19,391 nucleotides of DNA from RGIG5612 sp045546255 (GCA_045546255.1 JAZQCK010000023.1:1-19391), one strand, 5' to 3'; positions 1-7,279 are shown, counted from the first letter of the stretch. Made by a program: numbers and translations. The notes: a model not told the origin generated them from the letters alone.

Positions 1-309
1 TTCCGGGATATTCAGTATATGCCAGGTGAAGCAGTGGCTCAGGATGTACTGCTTTTTGCTTTTGACCTGATCTTGGTGATCTTTTATATCCTTCAGATGA
101 CGATCCGCCCACATAGTCCGGCACTTTCGATTCTCTATCTGATCTTCGCGATATTGAATCTGATTTTGATGGCGGTCTTTATTCTTCTTTTTATCGTAAG
201 AGGATATGCGCCAGCATACCTTTCACTTTACAGGATTCTCTATTTTATTTCCGCGATCTTCCTGAGCGTCACCTACATCATGGCGATGTTCCGATCAAGA
301 AAGGGCTGA
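1..309 (+). CDS. Small integral membrane protein, 5'-truncated by the window edge
   Basis: The reading frame is open from base 1, before the first ATG at 19, so the gene very probably starts upstream and only its C-terminal ~102 residues are seen. The visible part is almost entirely hydrophobic, with about three membrane-spanning segments (roughly 15-34, 44-66 and 75-96 of the visible peptide) and a basic end, FRSRKG, probably cytoplasmic. No catalytic motif is visible and I do not recognise a family. A strong terminator begins 35 nt after the stop, so it is transcriptionally separate from the ribosomal protein operon that follows. In many Firmicutes rpoB-rpoC precedes rpsL; here this gene does. 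Confidence 0.7.
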   Translation, partial: FRDIQYMPGEAVAQDVLLFAFDLILVIFYILQMTIRPHSPALSILYLIFAILNLILMAVFILLFIVRGYAPAYLSLYRILYFISAIFLSVTYIMAMFRSRKG

Positions 310-343
310 GAACTTCAGACAAACTACTATATATAGTGTCCAT

Positions 344-389
344 AAAATACAGACCCCCAAGAGGGTCTGTATTTTCTTATTTTTTTCTT
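344..389 (+). terminator. Intrinsic terminator after the first membrane protein gene
   Basis: A perfect 13-bp stem (AAAATACAGACCC at 344-356 with its complement at 363-375) has a 6-nt loop and is followed by a U-rich run to 386. A-rich and T-rich flanks on both sides make it plausible in either direction. It ends right at the -35 box of the rpsL promoter and so insulates the str operon. Confidence 0.9.
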
Positions 390-416
390 GACTTTCCTAT
401 TTTAATTCAATACAAT
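388..416 (+). promoter_or_regulatory. Sigma-A-type promoter of the str operon
   Basis: TTGACT at 388-393 and TACAAT at 411-416 are separated by exactly 17 nt, close to the housekeeping consensus, with an AT-rich spacer. Transcription should start near 423. This gives a ~77-nt leader before rpsL that begins with the hairpin at 424-441. Confidence 0.85.
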
Positions 417-423
417 AATCGAG

Positions 424-441
424 CGCGTTTCTCAAAACGCG
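424..441 (+). promoter_or_regulatory. Hairpin at the predicted 5' end of the str operon mRNA
   Basis: CGCGTTT (424-430) pairs perfectly with AAACGCG (435-441) around a CTCA loop. From the promoter position, the transcript would begin within one or two bases of this stem, so the message would start double-stranded. Such 5'-terminal stems are known to protect mRNA from 5'-end-dependent decay. That role is inferred here. Confidence 0.55.
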
Positions 442-499
442 ACGTTCTTTCTGTGTAAAAATGGGAAGAACAATATCATTATTAAGAAAGGAGAATAAT

Positions 500-916
500 A
501 TGCCGACATTTAATCAGTTAGTCAGAAAAGGAAGACAGACATCTGTGAAAAAGTCTACTGCACCGGCTCTTCAGAAGAACTTCAACTCTCTTCGCAAGAA
601 GACAACGGACGCTCCGTCACCGCAGAAACGTGGCGTTTGCACAGCAGTTAAGACGGCGACTCCTAAGAAGCCTAATTCAGCTCTTAGAAAGATCGCGAGA
701 GTTCGTCTTTCCAATGGTATCGAGGTAACGAGCTACATCCCGGGCGAAGGACACAACCTTCAGGAGCACAGCGTTGTTTTAGTTCGTGGCGGAAGAGTAA
801 AAGACCTTCCGGGTACAAGATACCACGTTATCAGAGGCACACTTGATACTGCAGGCGTAGCAGACCGTAAGCAGGCTCGTTCCAAATACGGCGCTAAGAG
901 ACCGAAGAAAAAGTAA
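500..916 (+). CDS. rpsL: 30S ribosomal protein S12
   Basis: S12 is a small-subunit protein at the decoding centre, needed for translational accuracy. The 138-residue product starts MPTFNQLVRKG and carries the conserved TPKKPNSALRK block (about 54-64), the HNLQEHSVVLVRGGRVKDLPG region (85-105) and a basic tail. Residues 21-45 include the insertion typical of Gram-positive S12. The lysines where streptomycin-resistance changes occur (KK at 56-57 and K101) are wild type. The ATG at 500 is chosen because AAGGAG lies just upstream (488-493) and the protein then begins as the family does; an in-frame ATG at 461 would add 13 non-conserved residues. It is the first gene of the str operon, followed by an unusually long 292-nt spacer to rpsG. 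Confidence 0.97.
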   Translation: MPTFNQLVRKGRQTSVKKSTAPALQKNFNSLRKKTTDAPSPQKRGVCTAVKTATPKKPNSALRKIARVRLSNGIEVTSYIPGEGHNLQEHSVVLVRGGRVKDLPGTRYHVIRGTLDTAGVADRKQARSKYGAKRPKKK

Positions 917-944
917 GCCAGACTGGTAAAAGATTTACTTACAA

Positions 945-974
945 TTGAATGATGGTTGCCAAAAGGCATATTAT
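945..974 (+). promoter_or_regulatory. Possible internal promoter for rpsG-fusA
   Basis: TTGAAT at 945-950 and TATTAT at 969-974 are spaced by 18 nt. It lies just after rpsL and ahead of the structured spacer, so transcripts would start near 981 and carry that whole structure as a leader. The match is moderate and the region is AT-rich, so chance is a real alternative. Confidence 0.35.
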
Positions 975-997
975 TATTTCTATATCAATTCTATTAT

Positions 998-1180
998 GTC
1001 CGATGGCACCGACACGAAAAGTGAGTACCGATGAATTAATTTGATATGAAAGTCCCGGACGGCGACTGAACCGGCCAGGATGCTTGCATCCTGAGAGGTG
1101 AAGGCATCGGACGGGCAAGCAGACATGAGCACGAAGTGCGAATTGGCTGCAGTGTGACGAAGTCACACGAGACTTTCATA
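998..1180 (+). ncRNA. Structured rpsL-rpsG spacer; candidate cis-regulatory RNA
   Basis: This spacer holds many nested inverted repeats. An outer 10-bp perfect stem (TATGAAAGTC 1045-1054 with 1171-1180) encloses a multi-branched domain. Inside it are AGGATG/CATCCT (1077-1092, CTTG loop), a GA-interrupted hairpin (1119-1150), and GTGTGAC/GTCACAC (1152-1168, GAA loop). Upstream is another hairpin (1005-1029). An 8-bp arm GTCCGATG (998-1005) can pair with 1105-1112, partly competing with other helices. It has no U-run and ends 13 nt before the rpsG Shine-Dalgarno. In E. coli, S7 represses its own operon by binding the rpsL-rpsG spacer, so autoregulation is a natural hypothesis. An intergenic repeat cluster is the alternative. 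Confidence 0.5.
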
Positions 1181-1208
1181 AATTTGTTTGATTAAGGAGG
1201 GAAGTAAC

Positions 1209-1679
1209 GTGCCACGTAAAGGACATACCCCAAAAAGAGACGTATTAGCGGATCCGCTGTACGGCAGCGTAGTAGTAACTAAGCTTATCAATAACATTAT
1301 GTTAGATGGTAAGAAGGGCGTAGCGCAGAAGATCGTTTATGGTGCATTTGCTCGCATTGAAGAAAAGACCGGCAAGCCGGCTCTTGAAGTGTTCGAGACT
1401 GCACTGAATAACATCATGCCTACATTAGAGGTCAAAGCAAGAAGAATCGGTGGTGCAACCTACCAGGTTCCGATCGAAGTCCGTCCGGACAGACGTCAGG
1501 CTTTAGGCCTTCGTTGGCTGACCAATTTCTCCCGTGCAAGATCTGAAAAGACCATGGAAGAAAGATTAGCAAACGAGATCCTTGACGCGATGAACGAAAC
1601 CGGATCATCCGTTAAGAGAAAAGAAGACATGCACAGAATGGCAGAAGCCAACAAGGCATTTGCTCATTACAGATTCTAA
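1209..1679 (+). CDS. rpsG: 30S ribosomal protein S7
   Basis: S7 nucleates folding of the 16S rRNA 3' major domain and lies near the E site. The 156-residue product has the standard length. It starts with the conserved PRKGHTPKRDV and contains GGATYQVPIEV (about 81-91), RWLTNFSR and the C-terminal KRKEDMHRMAEANKAFAHYRF region. The GTG at 1209 is chosen because AAGGAGG (1194-1200) sits 8 nt upstream and the protein then begins as the family does; a TTG at 1188 would add seven odd residues. The gene is 15 nt from fusA. In E. coli S7 is the str operon autorepressor, which makes the structured RNA just upstream notable. Confidence 0.97.
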   Translation: MPRKGHTPKRDVLADPLYGSVVVTKLINNIMLDGKKGVAQKIVYGAFARIEEKTGKPALEVFETALNNIMPTLEVKARRIGGATYQVPIEVRPDRRQALGLRWLTNFSRARSEKTMEERLANEILDAMNETGSSVKRKEDMHRMAEANKAFAHYRF

Positions 1680-1694
1680 TAAGGAGGAAATACT

Positions 1695-3812
1695 TTGGCA
1701 GGAAGAGAATATCCACTGGAGCGCACACGTAATATTGGTATTATGGCGCATATCGATGCCGGAAAAACCACACTTACCGAGCGTATCCTTTATTATACCG
1801 GCGTGAATTATAAGATCGGTGATACTCACGAAGGTACTGCTACCATGGACTGGATGGAGCAGGAACAGGAAAGAGGTATTACTATTACTTCCGCAGCCAC
1901 AACATGCCATTGGACTCTTCAGAAAGAGAACAAGCCGGCACCGGGTGCATTAGAGCACCGTATCAACATCATTGATACTCCGGGACATGTTGACTTTACA
2001 GTTGAAGTTGAGCGTTCACTTCGTGTGCTCGACGGAGCTGTTGGTGTTTTCTGCGCAAAAGGCGGCGTTGAGCCGCAGTCTGAAAATGTATGGAGACAGG
2101 CTGATAAGTATAATGTGCCGCGTATGGCATTCATCAATAAGATGGATATCATGGGTGCAGACTTCTACAATGCTGTTGAAATGATCAAGACCCGCCTCGG
2201 CAAAAATGCTGTACCGATTCAGCTGCCGATCGGAAAAGAAGATGAATTCAAGGGCATCATCGACCTGTTTGAAATGCAGGCATACATCTATAATGATGAA
2301 AAGGGTGAGGACATCTCCATCGTTCCGATCCCGGAAGATATGCAGGATGAAGCAGAACTTTATCGTGCTGACATGATCGAGAAAATCTGTGAGCTTGATG
2401 AAGAACTGACACTGAAGTTCTTAGAGGATGAGATCCCGACAGAAGAAGAACTGAAGGCTGCAATGAGAAAAGGTACCTGTGAGTCCACGATCGTTCCTGT
2501 ATGCTGCGGAACTGCATACAGAAACAAAGGTGTTCAGAAATTACTGGATGCAGTTATCGAGTTCATGCCAGCACCGACAGACGTGCCGGCAATCGATGGT
2601 GTTGATGAAAACGGAAACGAAGTTGTTCGTCATTCTTCTGATGAAGAGCCGTTCGCAGCACTCGCATTCAAGATCATGACTGACCCGTTCGTTGGTAAAT
2701 TAGCGTACATTAGAGTTTATTCAGGAACGATGAACTCCGGTTCTTACATCCTGAATGCAACAAAGAACAAAAAAGAGCGTGCAGGACGTATCCTGCAGAT
2801 GCATGCAAACCACAGAGCAGAGCTGGATAAGGTTTATTCCGGTGATATCGCTGCAGTTGTTGGTTTCAAGAACACAACAACAGGTGATACGATCTGTGAT
2901 GAGAAGCATCCGGTTATCTTAGAGTCTATGGAATTCCCAGAGCCGGTTATCGAAGTTGCAATCGAGCCTAAGACCAAAGCAGGTCAGGGCAAGATGAGCG
3001 AAGCTCTTGCAAAACTGGCAGAGGAAGACCCGACCTTCCGCGCTTATACAAATGAAGAGACTGGTCAGACGATCATCGCCGGAATGGGCGAGCTCCACTT
3101 AGAGATCATCGTTGACAGACTTCTTCGTGAATTCAAGGTTGAGGCAAATGTAGGTGCACCTCAGGTTGCTTACAAAGAGTCCTTCACCAAAGCAGTTGAT
3201 GTTGACAGCAAATATGCGAAACAGTCCGGTGGTCGTGGACAGTACGGACATTGTAAAGTTCGCTTTGAGCCGATGGATGCAAACGCAGAGAAGACATTCG
3301 AGTTCGTATCCGAGATCGTCGGCGGTGCAATTCCGAAGGAATACATCCCGGCAGTCGGCGAAGGTATCGAAGAGGCAGCAAAAGCCGGTGTTCTGGCAGG
3401 CTTCCCGGTACTTGGTATCAAGGCAACGGTTTACGATGGTTCTTACCACGAGGTCGACTCCTCCGAAATGGCATTCCACATCGCAGGATCCCTGGCATTC
3501 AAGGATGCTATGGCAAAATCCGATCCGGTTCTTCTTGAGCCGATCATGAAAGTGGAAGTTACCACTCCGGAAGATTACATGGGCGACGTTATCGGTGACA
3601 TCAACTCCAGACGCGGACGTATTGAAGGTATGGAAGACATCGGCGGCGGCAAGATGATCAAAGGTTATGTTCCGCTGGCAGAGATGTTTGGATACTCCAC
3701 AGACCTTCGTTCCAAGACACAGGGCCGTGGTAACTATTCCATGTTCTTCGAAAAATATGAGAAAGTTCCGAAGAACGTACAGGACAAAATTATTAGTAAC
3801 AAAACCAAATAA
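1695..3812 (+). CDS. fusA: Elongation factor G
   Basis: EF-G is the ribosomal translocase GTPase, also active with RRF in recycling. The 705-residue length is normal. G-domain motifs are all present: AHIDAGKT (18-25, P-loop), RGIT (60-63, switch I), DTPGH (94-98, switch II) and NKMD (148-151). The conserved EF-G domains II-V follow, including the SGGRGQYGHC segment of domain IV and RGRIEGMED in domain V. The start is TTG, preceded by AAGGAGG at 1680-1686; no in-frame ATG or GTG fits the family N-terminus. It is co-transcribed with rpsG. The residues read as a canonical housekeeping EF-G, not an EF-G2 or a tetracycline-protection paralogue. Confidence 0.97.
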   Translation: MAGREYPLERTRNIGIMAHIDAGKTTLTERILYYTGVNYKIGDTHEGTATMDWMEQEQERGITITSAATTCHWTLQKENKPAPGALEHRINIIDTPGHVDFTVEVERSLRVLDGAVGVFCAKGGVEPQSENVWRQADKYNVPRMAFINKMDIMGADFYNAVEMIKTRLGKNAVPIQLPIGKEDEFKGIIDLFEMQAYIYNDEKGEDISIVPIPEDMQDEAELYRADMIEKICELDEELTLKFLEDEIPTEEELKAAMRKGTCESTIVPVCCGTAYRNKGVQKLLDAVIEFMPAPTDVPAIDGVDENGNEVVRHSSDEEPFAALAFKIMTDPFVGKLAYIRVYSGTMNSGSYILNATKNKKERAGRILQMHANHRAELDKVYSGDIAAVVGFKNTTTGDTICDEKHPVILESMEFPEPVIEVAIEPKTKAGQGKMSEALAKLAEEDPTFRAYTNEETGQTIIAGMGELHLEIIVDRLLREFKVEANVGAPQVAYKESFTKAVDVDSKYAKQSGGRGQYGHCKVRFEPMDANAEKTFEFVSEIVGGAIPKEYIPAVGEGIEEAAKAGVLAGFPVLGIKATVYDGSYHEVDSSEMAFHIAGSLAFKDAMAKSDPVLLEPIMKVEVTTPEDYMGDVIGDINSRRGRIEGMEDIGGGKMIKGYVPLAEMFGYSTDLRSKTQGRGNYSMFFEKYEKVPKNVQDKIISNKTK

Positions 3813-3876
3813 TTAGGTACAGTAAAAGTAAAGGTGAAAAACAGCCTGTTTATAGCACTTTTATATTAAAAATCGC

Positions 3877-3905
3877 TTGAAAATCAAGTATTGATAACAT
3901 ATAAT
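3877..3905 (+). promoter_or_regulatory. Separate sigma-A-type promoter for tuf
   Basis: TTGAAA (3877-3882) and a perfect TATAAT (3900-3905) are spaced by 17 nt, placing the start near 3912 with an ~80-nt leader. The fusA-tuf gap of 179 nt shows no terminator, so tuf can be read both from the operon and from this promoter, consistent with the excess of EF-Tu over EF-G in cells. Confidence 0.85.
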
Positions 3906-3930
3906 CTACTGTAGCCTTTTTAAGAACCTG

Positions 3931-3966
3931 GCCCATTAGGGCTAAAGGAAAATTAGCCCATTGGGG
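3931..3966 (+). promoter_or_regulatory. Mutually exclusive hairpins in the tuf leader
   Basis: Three overlapping stems compete: GCCC/GGGC (3931-3942, ATTA loop), GGGCTAA/TTAGCCC (3939-3959, AGGAAAA loop) and CCC/GGG (3957-3965). The middle, strongest stem uses the 3' arm of the first and the 5' arm of the third. The block ends 10 nt before the AAGGAGG at 3976-3982, so refolding could affect translation or RNA stability. Function is inferred. Confidence 0.5.
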
Positions 3967-3991
3967 TAGAAAATCAAGGAGGATTTACAAA

Positions 3992-5185
3992 ATGGCAAAA
4001 GCTAAATTCGAAAGAACAAAAGCGCACTGCAATATTGGTACCATCGGCCACGTAGACCATGGTAAAACAACATTGACAGCTGCAATCACAAAAACTCTCC
4101 ATGAAAGACTTGGTCTGGGTGAGTTCGTAGCATTCGATAACATCGATAAGGCTCCGGAAGAGAGAGCACGTGGTATCACGATCTCCACAGCACACGTTGA
4201 GTATGAGACAGAAAAACGTCACTATGCACACGTTGACTGCCCGGGCCACGCTGACTATGTAAAGAACATGATCACCGGTGCTGCACAGATGGATGGTGCT
4301 ATCCTCGTTGTTGCTGCAACTGATGGTGTTATGGCTCAGACAAAAGAGCACATCCTGCTTGCTCGTCAGGTAGGTGTACCGTATATCGTTGTATTCATGA
4401 ACAAATGCGACATGGTTGACGATCCGGAACTTTTAGAACTCGTTGAAATGGACATCAGAGAACTTCTTAACGAGTATGACTTCCCGGGAGATGACATTCC
4501 GATCATCCAGGGATCTGCTCTTAAGGCTCTTGAAGATGCTTCCGGCGAGTGGGGCGACAAGATCATGGAACTTATGGATGCTGTAGATGAGTACATCCCG
4601 GATCCGGTTCGTGATACAGATAAGCCGTTCCTGATGCCTGTTGAGGACGTATTCACAATCACAGGTCGTGGTACAGTTGCAACTGGTAGAGTAGAGCGTG
4701 GTGTTCTCCATGTTCAGGAAGAAGTTGAAATCCTTGGTATCAAAGAAGAAGGCAGAAAGACTGTCTGCACAGGTATCGAGATGTTCAGAAAACTTCTTGA
4801 TGAAGGTGTTGCTGGTGATAACATTGGTGTTCTTCTTCGTGGTGTTGATCGTACAGAGATCGAGCGTGGACAGGTTGTCTGCAAGCCGGGCACAGTTACA
4901 TGCCACAAGAAATTCACTGGCCAGGTTTACGTTTTAACAAAAGATGAAGGTGGACGTCATACACCGTTCTTCAACAACTATCGTCCGCAGTTCTATTTCA
5001 GAACAACTGACGTAACAGGTGTTTGCAACCTTCCTGATGGCGTTGAAATGTGCATGCCTGGTGACAACGTTGAAATCACTGTAGAGCTGATCCACCCGAT
5101 CGCTATGGAGCAGGGTCTTGGATTCGCTATCCGTGAAGGCGGACGTACAGTCGGTTCCGGCAAAGTTGCTACAATCATTGAGTGA
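3992..5185 (+). CDS. tuf: Elongation factor Tu
   Basis: EF-Tu carries aminoacyl-tRNA to the ribosomal A site and hydrolyses GTP on decoding. The 397-residue product has the usual length. Motifs are intact: GHVDHGKT (19-26), RGIT (60-63), DCPGH with its catalytic histidine (82-86), and NKCD (137-140). Domains II and III follow with the TGRGTVATGRVERG and HTPFFNNYRPQFYFRTTDVTG segments. The ATG at 3992 has AAGGAGG nine nt upstream. The gene has its own promoter and a structured leader, and closes the str operon; the terminator is 137 nt beyond the stop. No kirromycin-type resistance change stands out, though I did not check every site. Confidence 0.97.
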   Translation: MAKAKFERTKAHCNIGTIGHVDHGKTTLTAAITKTLHERLGLGEFVAFDNIDKAPEERARGITISTAHVEYETEKRHYAHVDCPGHADYVKNMITGAAQMDGAILVVAATDGVMAQTKEHILLARQVGVPYIVVFMNKCDMVDDPELLELVEMDIRELLNEYDFPGDDIPIIQGSALKALEDASGEWGDKIMELMDAVDEYIPDPVRDTDKPFLMPVEDVFTITGRGTVATGRVERGVLHVQEEVEILGIKEEGRKTVCTGIEMFRKLLDEGVAGDNIGVLLRGVDRTEIERGQVVCKPGTVTCHKKFTGQVYVLTKDEGGRHTPFFNNYRPQFYFRTTDVTGVCNLPDGVEMCMPGDNVEITVELIHPIAMEQGLGFAIREGGRTVGSGKVATIIE

Positions 5186-5195
5186 CCGAAAGCAA

Positions 5196-5233
5196 CTTAA
5201 CGAACACGAGCCAAAGGCGAAGTGTGAGTTTAG
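5196..5233 (+). repeat. GA-punctuated hairpin after tuf, copy 1
   Basis: The 3' UTR of tuf contains a nested hairpin: CTTAA/TTTAG (one T-T mismatch), CGA/GAG, ACAC/GTGT, GA/GAA, GCC/GGC, AAA loop. The helices are separated by purine mismatches that could form sheared G-A pairs. The architecture matches 5252-5290, 5375-5411 and 1119-1150 although the paired bases differ. Confidence 0.5.
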
Positions 5234-5251
5234 TGCGAGGCCGTTCTGGGC

Positions 5252-5290
5252 GCTTAGTGAAATCGAGCGATAGCGAAGATTGAACTTAGC
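5252..5290 (+). repeat. GA-punctuated hairpin after tuf, copy 2
   Basis: In order, the helices and mismatches are GCTTAGT/ACTTAGC (one T-T mismatch), tandem GA/GA, AATC/GATT, GA/GAA, GC/GC and a GATA loop. It lies between tuf and its terminator and would be in the tuf mRNA 3' end, where it could shield against 3' exonucleases. It may equally be a dispersed intergenic repeat. Confidence 0.5.
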
Positions 5291-5322
5291 AAGCAGAACT
5301 TCCTTGGAAAAGCGCAATAATC

Positions 5323-5360
5323 AAAGGGCTTCCCGATTTCGGGAAGCCCTTTTTGCTTTA
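5323..5360 (+). terminator. Intrinsic terminator of the str operon
   Basis: A perfect 13-bp GC-rich stem (AAAGGGCTTCCCG 5323-5335 with 5340-5352) has an ATTT loop and is followed by TTTTTGCTTT. It is the only strong terminator between tuf and the convergent - strand operon. Confidence 0.93.
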
Positions 5361-5374
5361 TTATTCGGCGAGAA

Positions 5375-5411
5375 CGGACAGCGAACGAAGCGTAGCGCAG
5401 TGAGCTGTCCG
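5375..5411. repeat. GA-punctuated palindrome beyond the str terminator
   Basis: An 8-bp perfect stem CGGACAGC/GCTGTCCG encloses GA/GA, AC/GT, GAA/GCA, GC/GC and a GTA loop, the same plan as the hairpins upstream. Because it lies past the terminator, it is probably not part of the tuf message, which favours a DNA-level repeat family. Confidence 0.5.
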
Positions 5412-5697
5412 CTCTGCGAGCGACTGACGGGTATTTATTGTCCCTACACAAAATTTTCGGTCATGACTGGAATATTTGTGTTTTGAGAGAAAACGGGCAA
5501 CAACATGTCGAATAAATAGTGGAACAAGAAACAATTTCCGGCGTATACACAACATTGTGTTGACGAAACGATTGGCAATTAGTCATAATCGCAATTTTTG
5601 TGCAATTATCAGTTTTCATTGATCGTATTGGCGATTGACTCAGAGAGATGCTGAGATAATACCTCTGTTATGTTACTGGTCGGGATAATATACCCGT
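5412..5697. other. Gene-free spacer between convergent operons
   Basis: No convincing coding sequence on either strand. It holds a 14-bp palindrome with 6-bp arms, ACACAA/TTGTGT (5547-5560), a weak interrupted hairpin ATAATCGCA/TGCAATTAT (5585-5609), and CTCAG/CTGAG (5639-5655). No hairpin with a U-run on the - strand was found that would clearly terminate the DUF4097 operon. Confidence 0.5.
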
Positions 5698-6684
5698 TTA
5701 GTTAGCATCCAGATGAATGTCGCCGCTAACCGTCTCAATAGACCAGTTGCCTACTGTTCCTTGAGGAACAGAGATATCGCCGCTGGTACTGTTTGCCCGG
5801 ACATTGATGTCAGCGCTGACTCTTCCTTTCACGTCACCGGAAACAGTTGATGCATTCAGCTTTTCCGCGGTGAGCATGTCCAGTCTGAGGTCGCCGCTGG
5901 TGGTTTCTGCATCTACATCCAGGATCTCGGATTCACTCAGCAGAGTTTCTCCGGAGGTGGTCGCGAAGTTTCCTTTCTGGCATCCGGTCACATTTTTCAC
6001 TGTAAGGCTGCCGCTGACAGAGCTGAGGGTGATTTGTTCCTTGATCTCAGAATCCGAAACGCTGATTTCACCGGACGTGGTGCTTGCTGTCAAGGTATTC
6101 AGATTTTTAATGCCAGCGATCTTTATGTCGCCACTAACTGCTGCAACGTTTACCGATGTAAATGATAATTCGGGTTCAATTATCGTTTGACCGGAGACAG
6201 TATTGATTTCCAAAGAGGCATAATCTTTGTCTGCAAGATAAATGGTAAGCTTGCCTTCTTCACCCAGGTTATCAAAGTCCTCTCCAAAATGATCCCAGAG
6301 ATAATCTGTCAAGTCTTTCAGGTTTGTCCATTTGATGTCCTCGGCCTCACTGGTTCTCATAAACACGAAAGAGCCATCTTTCACATAGGTTGTGAAATCC
6401 TCTTTTTCTGCAAAGCCGGTATATTCGGCATGGCTGGTTCCGTCTGTTGATTTCCTGATTTCCAGATCTTCGGGTACCAGACCGATTTCGATATTATCAA
6501 ATTCTCCATCCATGGAGATCTCGAATGACTGCATTACTTTGTTATTGTTTGCGGAAGCACTTTGATGTTTCCAGAAACGGAGATCATGAAATCCATTGCA
6601 GGCAAATGCGATGAAGCATGCAATCACTCCGGCGGCTAAAATGCCGAGGCCGATAAATAAGAATATTTTTGTTCCTTTACGCAT
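5698..6684 (-). CDS. DUF4097-family beta-repeat protein with N-terminal membrane anchor
   Basis: The 328-residue product has a basic start (MRKGTK) and one hydrophobic helix (about 7-29), so it is probably anchored with the rest outside. From about residue 155 to the end it is a ladder of roughly 18-21-residue repeats, each with a VSG or TSG turn followed by D, E, Q or S and alternating hydrophobics; at least nine turns are visible. This is the pattern of DUF4097 proteins, predicted right-handed beta-helices whose molecular role is not established. It overlaps the DUF1700 gene by 8 bases, with a GGGAGGAAG ribosome binding site inside that gene, so it is translationally coupled. An envelope-stress or surface role is inferred. 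Confidence 0.85.
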   Translation of the reverse strand: MRKGTKIFLFIGLGILAAGVIACFIAFACNGFHDLRFWKHQSASANNNKVMQSFEISMDGEFDNIEIGLVPEDLEIRKSTDGTSHAEYTGFAEKEDFTTYVKDGSFVFMRTSEAEDIKWTNLKDLTDYLWDHFGEDFDNLGEEGKLTIYLADKDYASLEINTVSGQTIIEPELSFTSVNVAAVSGDIKIAGIKNLNTLTASTTSGEISVSDSEIKEQITLSSVSGSLTVKNVTGCQKGNFATTSGETLLSESEILDVDAETTSGDLRLDMLTAEKLNASTVSGDVKGRVSADINVRANSTSGDISVPQGTVGNWSIETVSGDIHLDAN

Positions 6685-7279
6685 TTTTCTTCCTCCCTAC
6701 AAACCAAGATTTAATCCAAAGTACAATGATTTTAGCCAGTTTTGCAGTAACCTTTGCAAGTTTGACCAATGGGATCGACAGCATCAAGGATCCACCGATC
6801 AGGATCAGTCCACAGCCCATCGCAAACAGCGGATAGACAATGCCGGTTCGGAACAATCCCATAAATCCTGCGACGAAGGCGGCAATGCCTGCGACAAACA
6901 GTGCCAGGTCGATTGCAAAGAAAGCGATCACAAAGATCCAGATCACCACATACCAGATGATCAGCAAAACGAGAAAGACGATCAGAAGCGGGACCCAGAT
7001 CGGTGAGCCGAGCACCAGTAAAACGATTTCCCAGGCTCTCAGTTTTCCGTTTGCTTTTGCTTTTGTTTTAATGATCTTTGTCAGAGGGACGCTTTCGAGG
7101 ATTTCTTTTACGGCATCATCGACGGTGCCGATTGCTTCTACTGCTTCCTCTTCACTCATTCCGTCTTCGATCCGGTCGTCGATCATCTCGCTGAAATAGT
7201 CGAGTGATTTTTTGATTTCCTCCTCCGGCACACCTTCGAGACGGTTTTCGATATTGATTAAGAATTCTTGCTTATTCAT
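6677..7279 (-). CDS. DUF1700 (HAAS) membrane protein
   Basis: The 200-residue product has an acidic helical N-terminus (about 1-65) with the HAAS/DUF1700 signature: NKQEFLINIENRLEGVPEEE, a DYFSEMIDDRIEDGMSEEEAVEAIG segment read in two helices, and a DDAVKEIL helix. Three to five hydrophobic segments follow between about 84 and 190, then a basic end (GRKKNA). The family is typically encoded with PadR regulators and DUF4097 proteins and is thought to work as a membrane partner in sensing or envelope regulation; the ligand is unknown. Its ATG overlaps the padR-family stop by 4 bases, a classic coupled arrangement. Confidence 0.88.
   Translation of the reverse strand: MNKQEFLINIENRLEGVPEEEIKKSLDYFSEMIDDRIEDGMSEEEAVEAIGTVDDAVKEILESVPLTKIIKTKAKANGKLRAWEIVLLVLGSPIWVPLLIVFLVLLIIWYVVIWIFVIAFFAIDLALFVAGIAAFVAGFMGLFRTGIVYPLFAMGCGLILIGGSLMLSIPLVKLAKVTAKLAKIIVLWIKSWFVGRKKNA

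Noticed and set aside
5280..5486. 68-codon open frame downstream of tuf
   Set aside because: It runs straight through the str terminator and the palindrome at 5375-5411, has no ribosome binding site and no protein-like composition.
5559..5588. TTGACG and CATAAT at 18-nt spacing as a + strand promoter in the gene-free spacer
   Set aside because: It would read only into the 3' end of the DUF4097 gene in antisense; the -10 is weak and no small RNA structure with a terminator follows.
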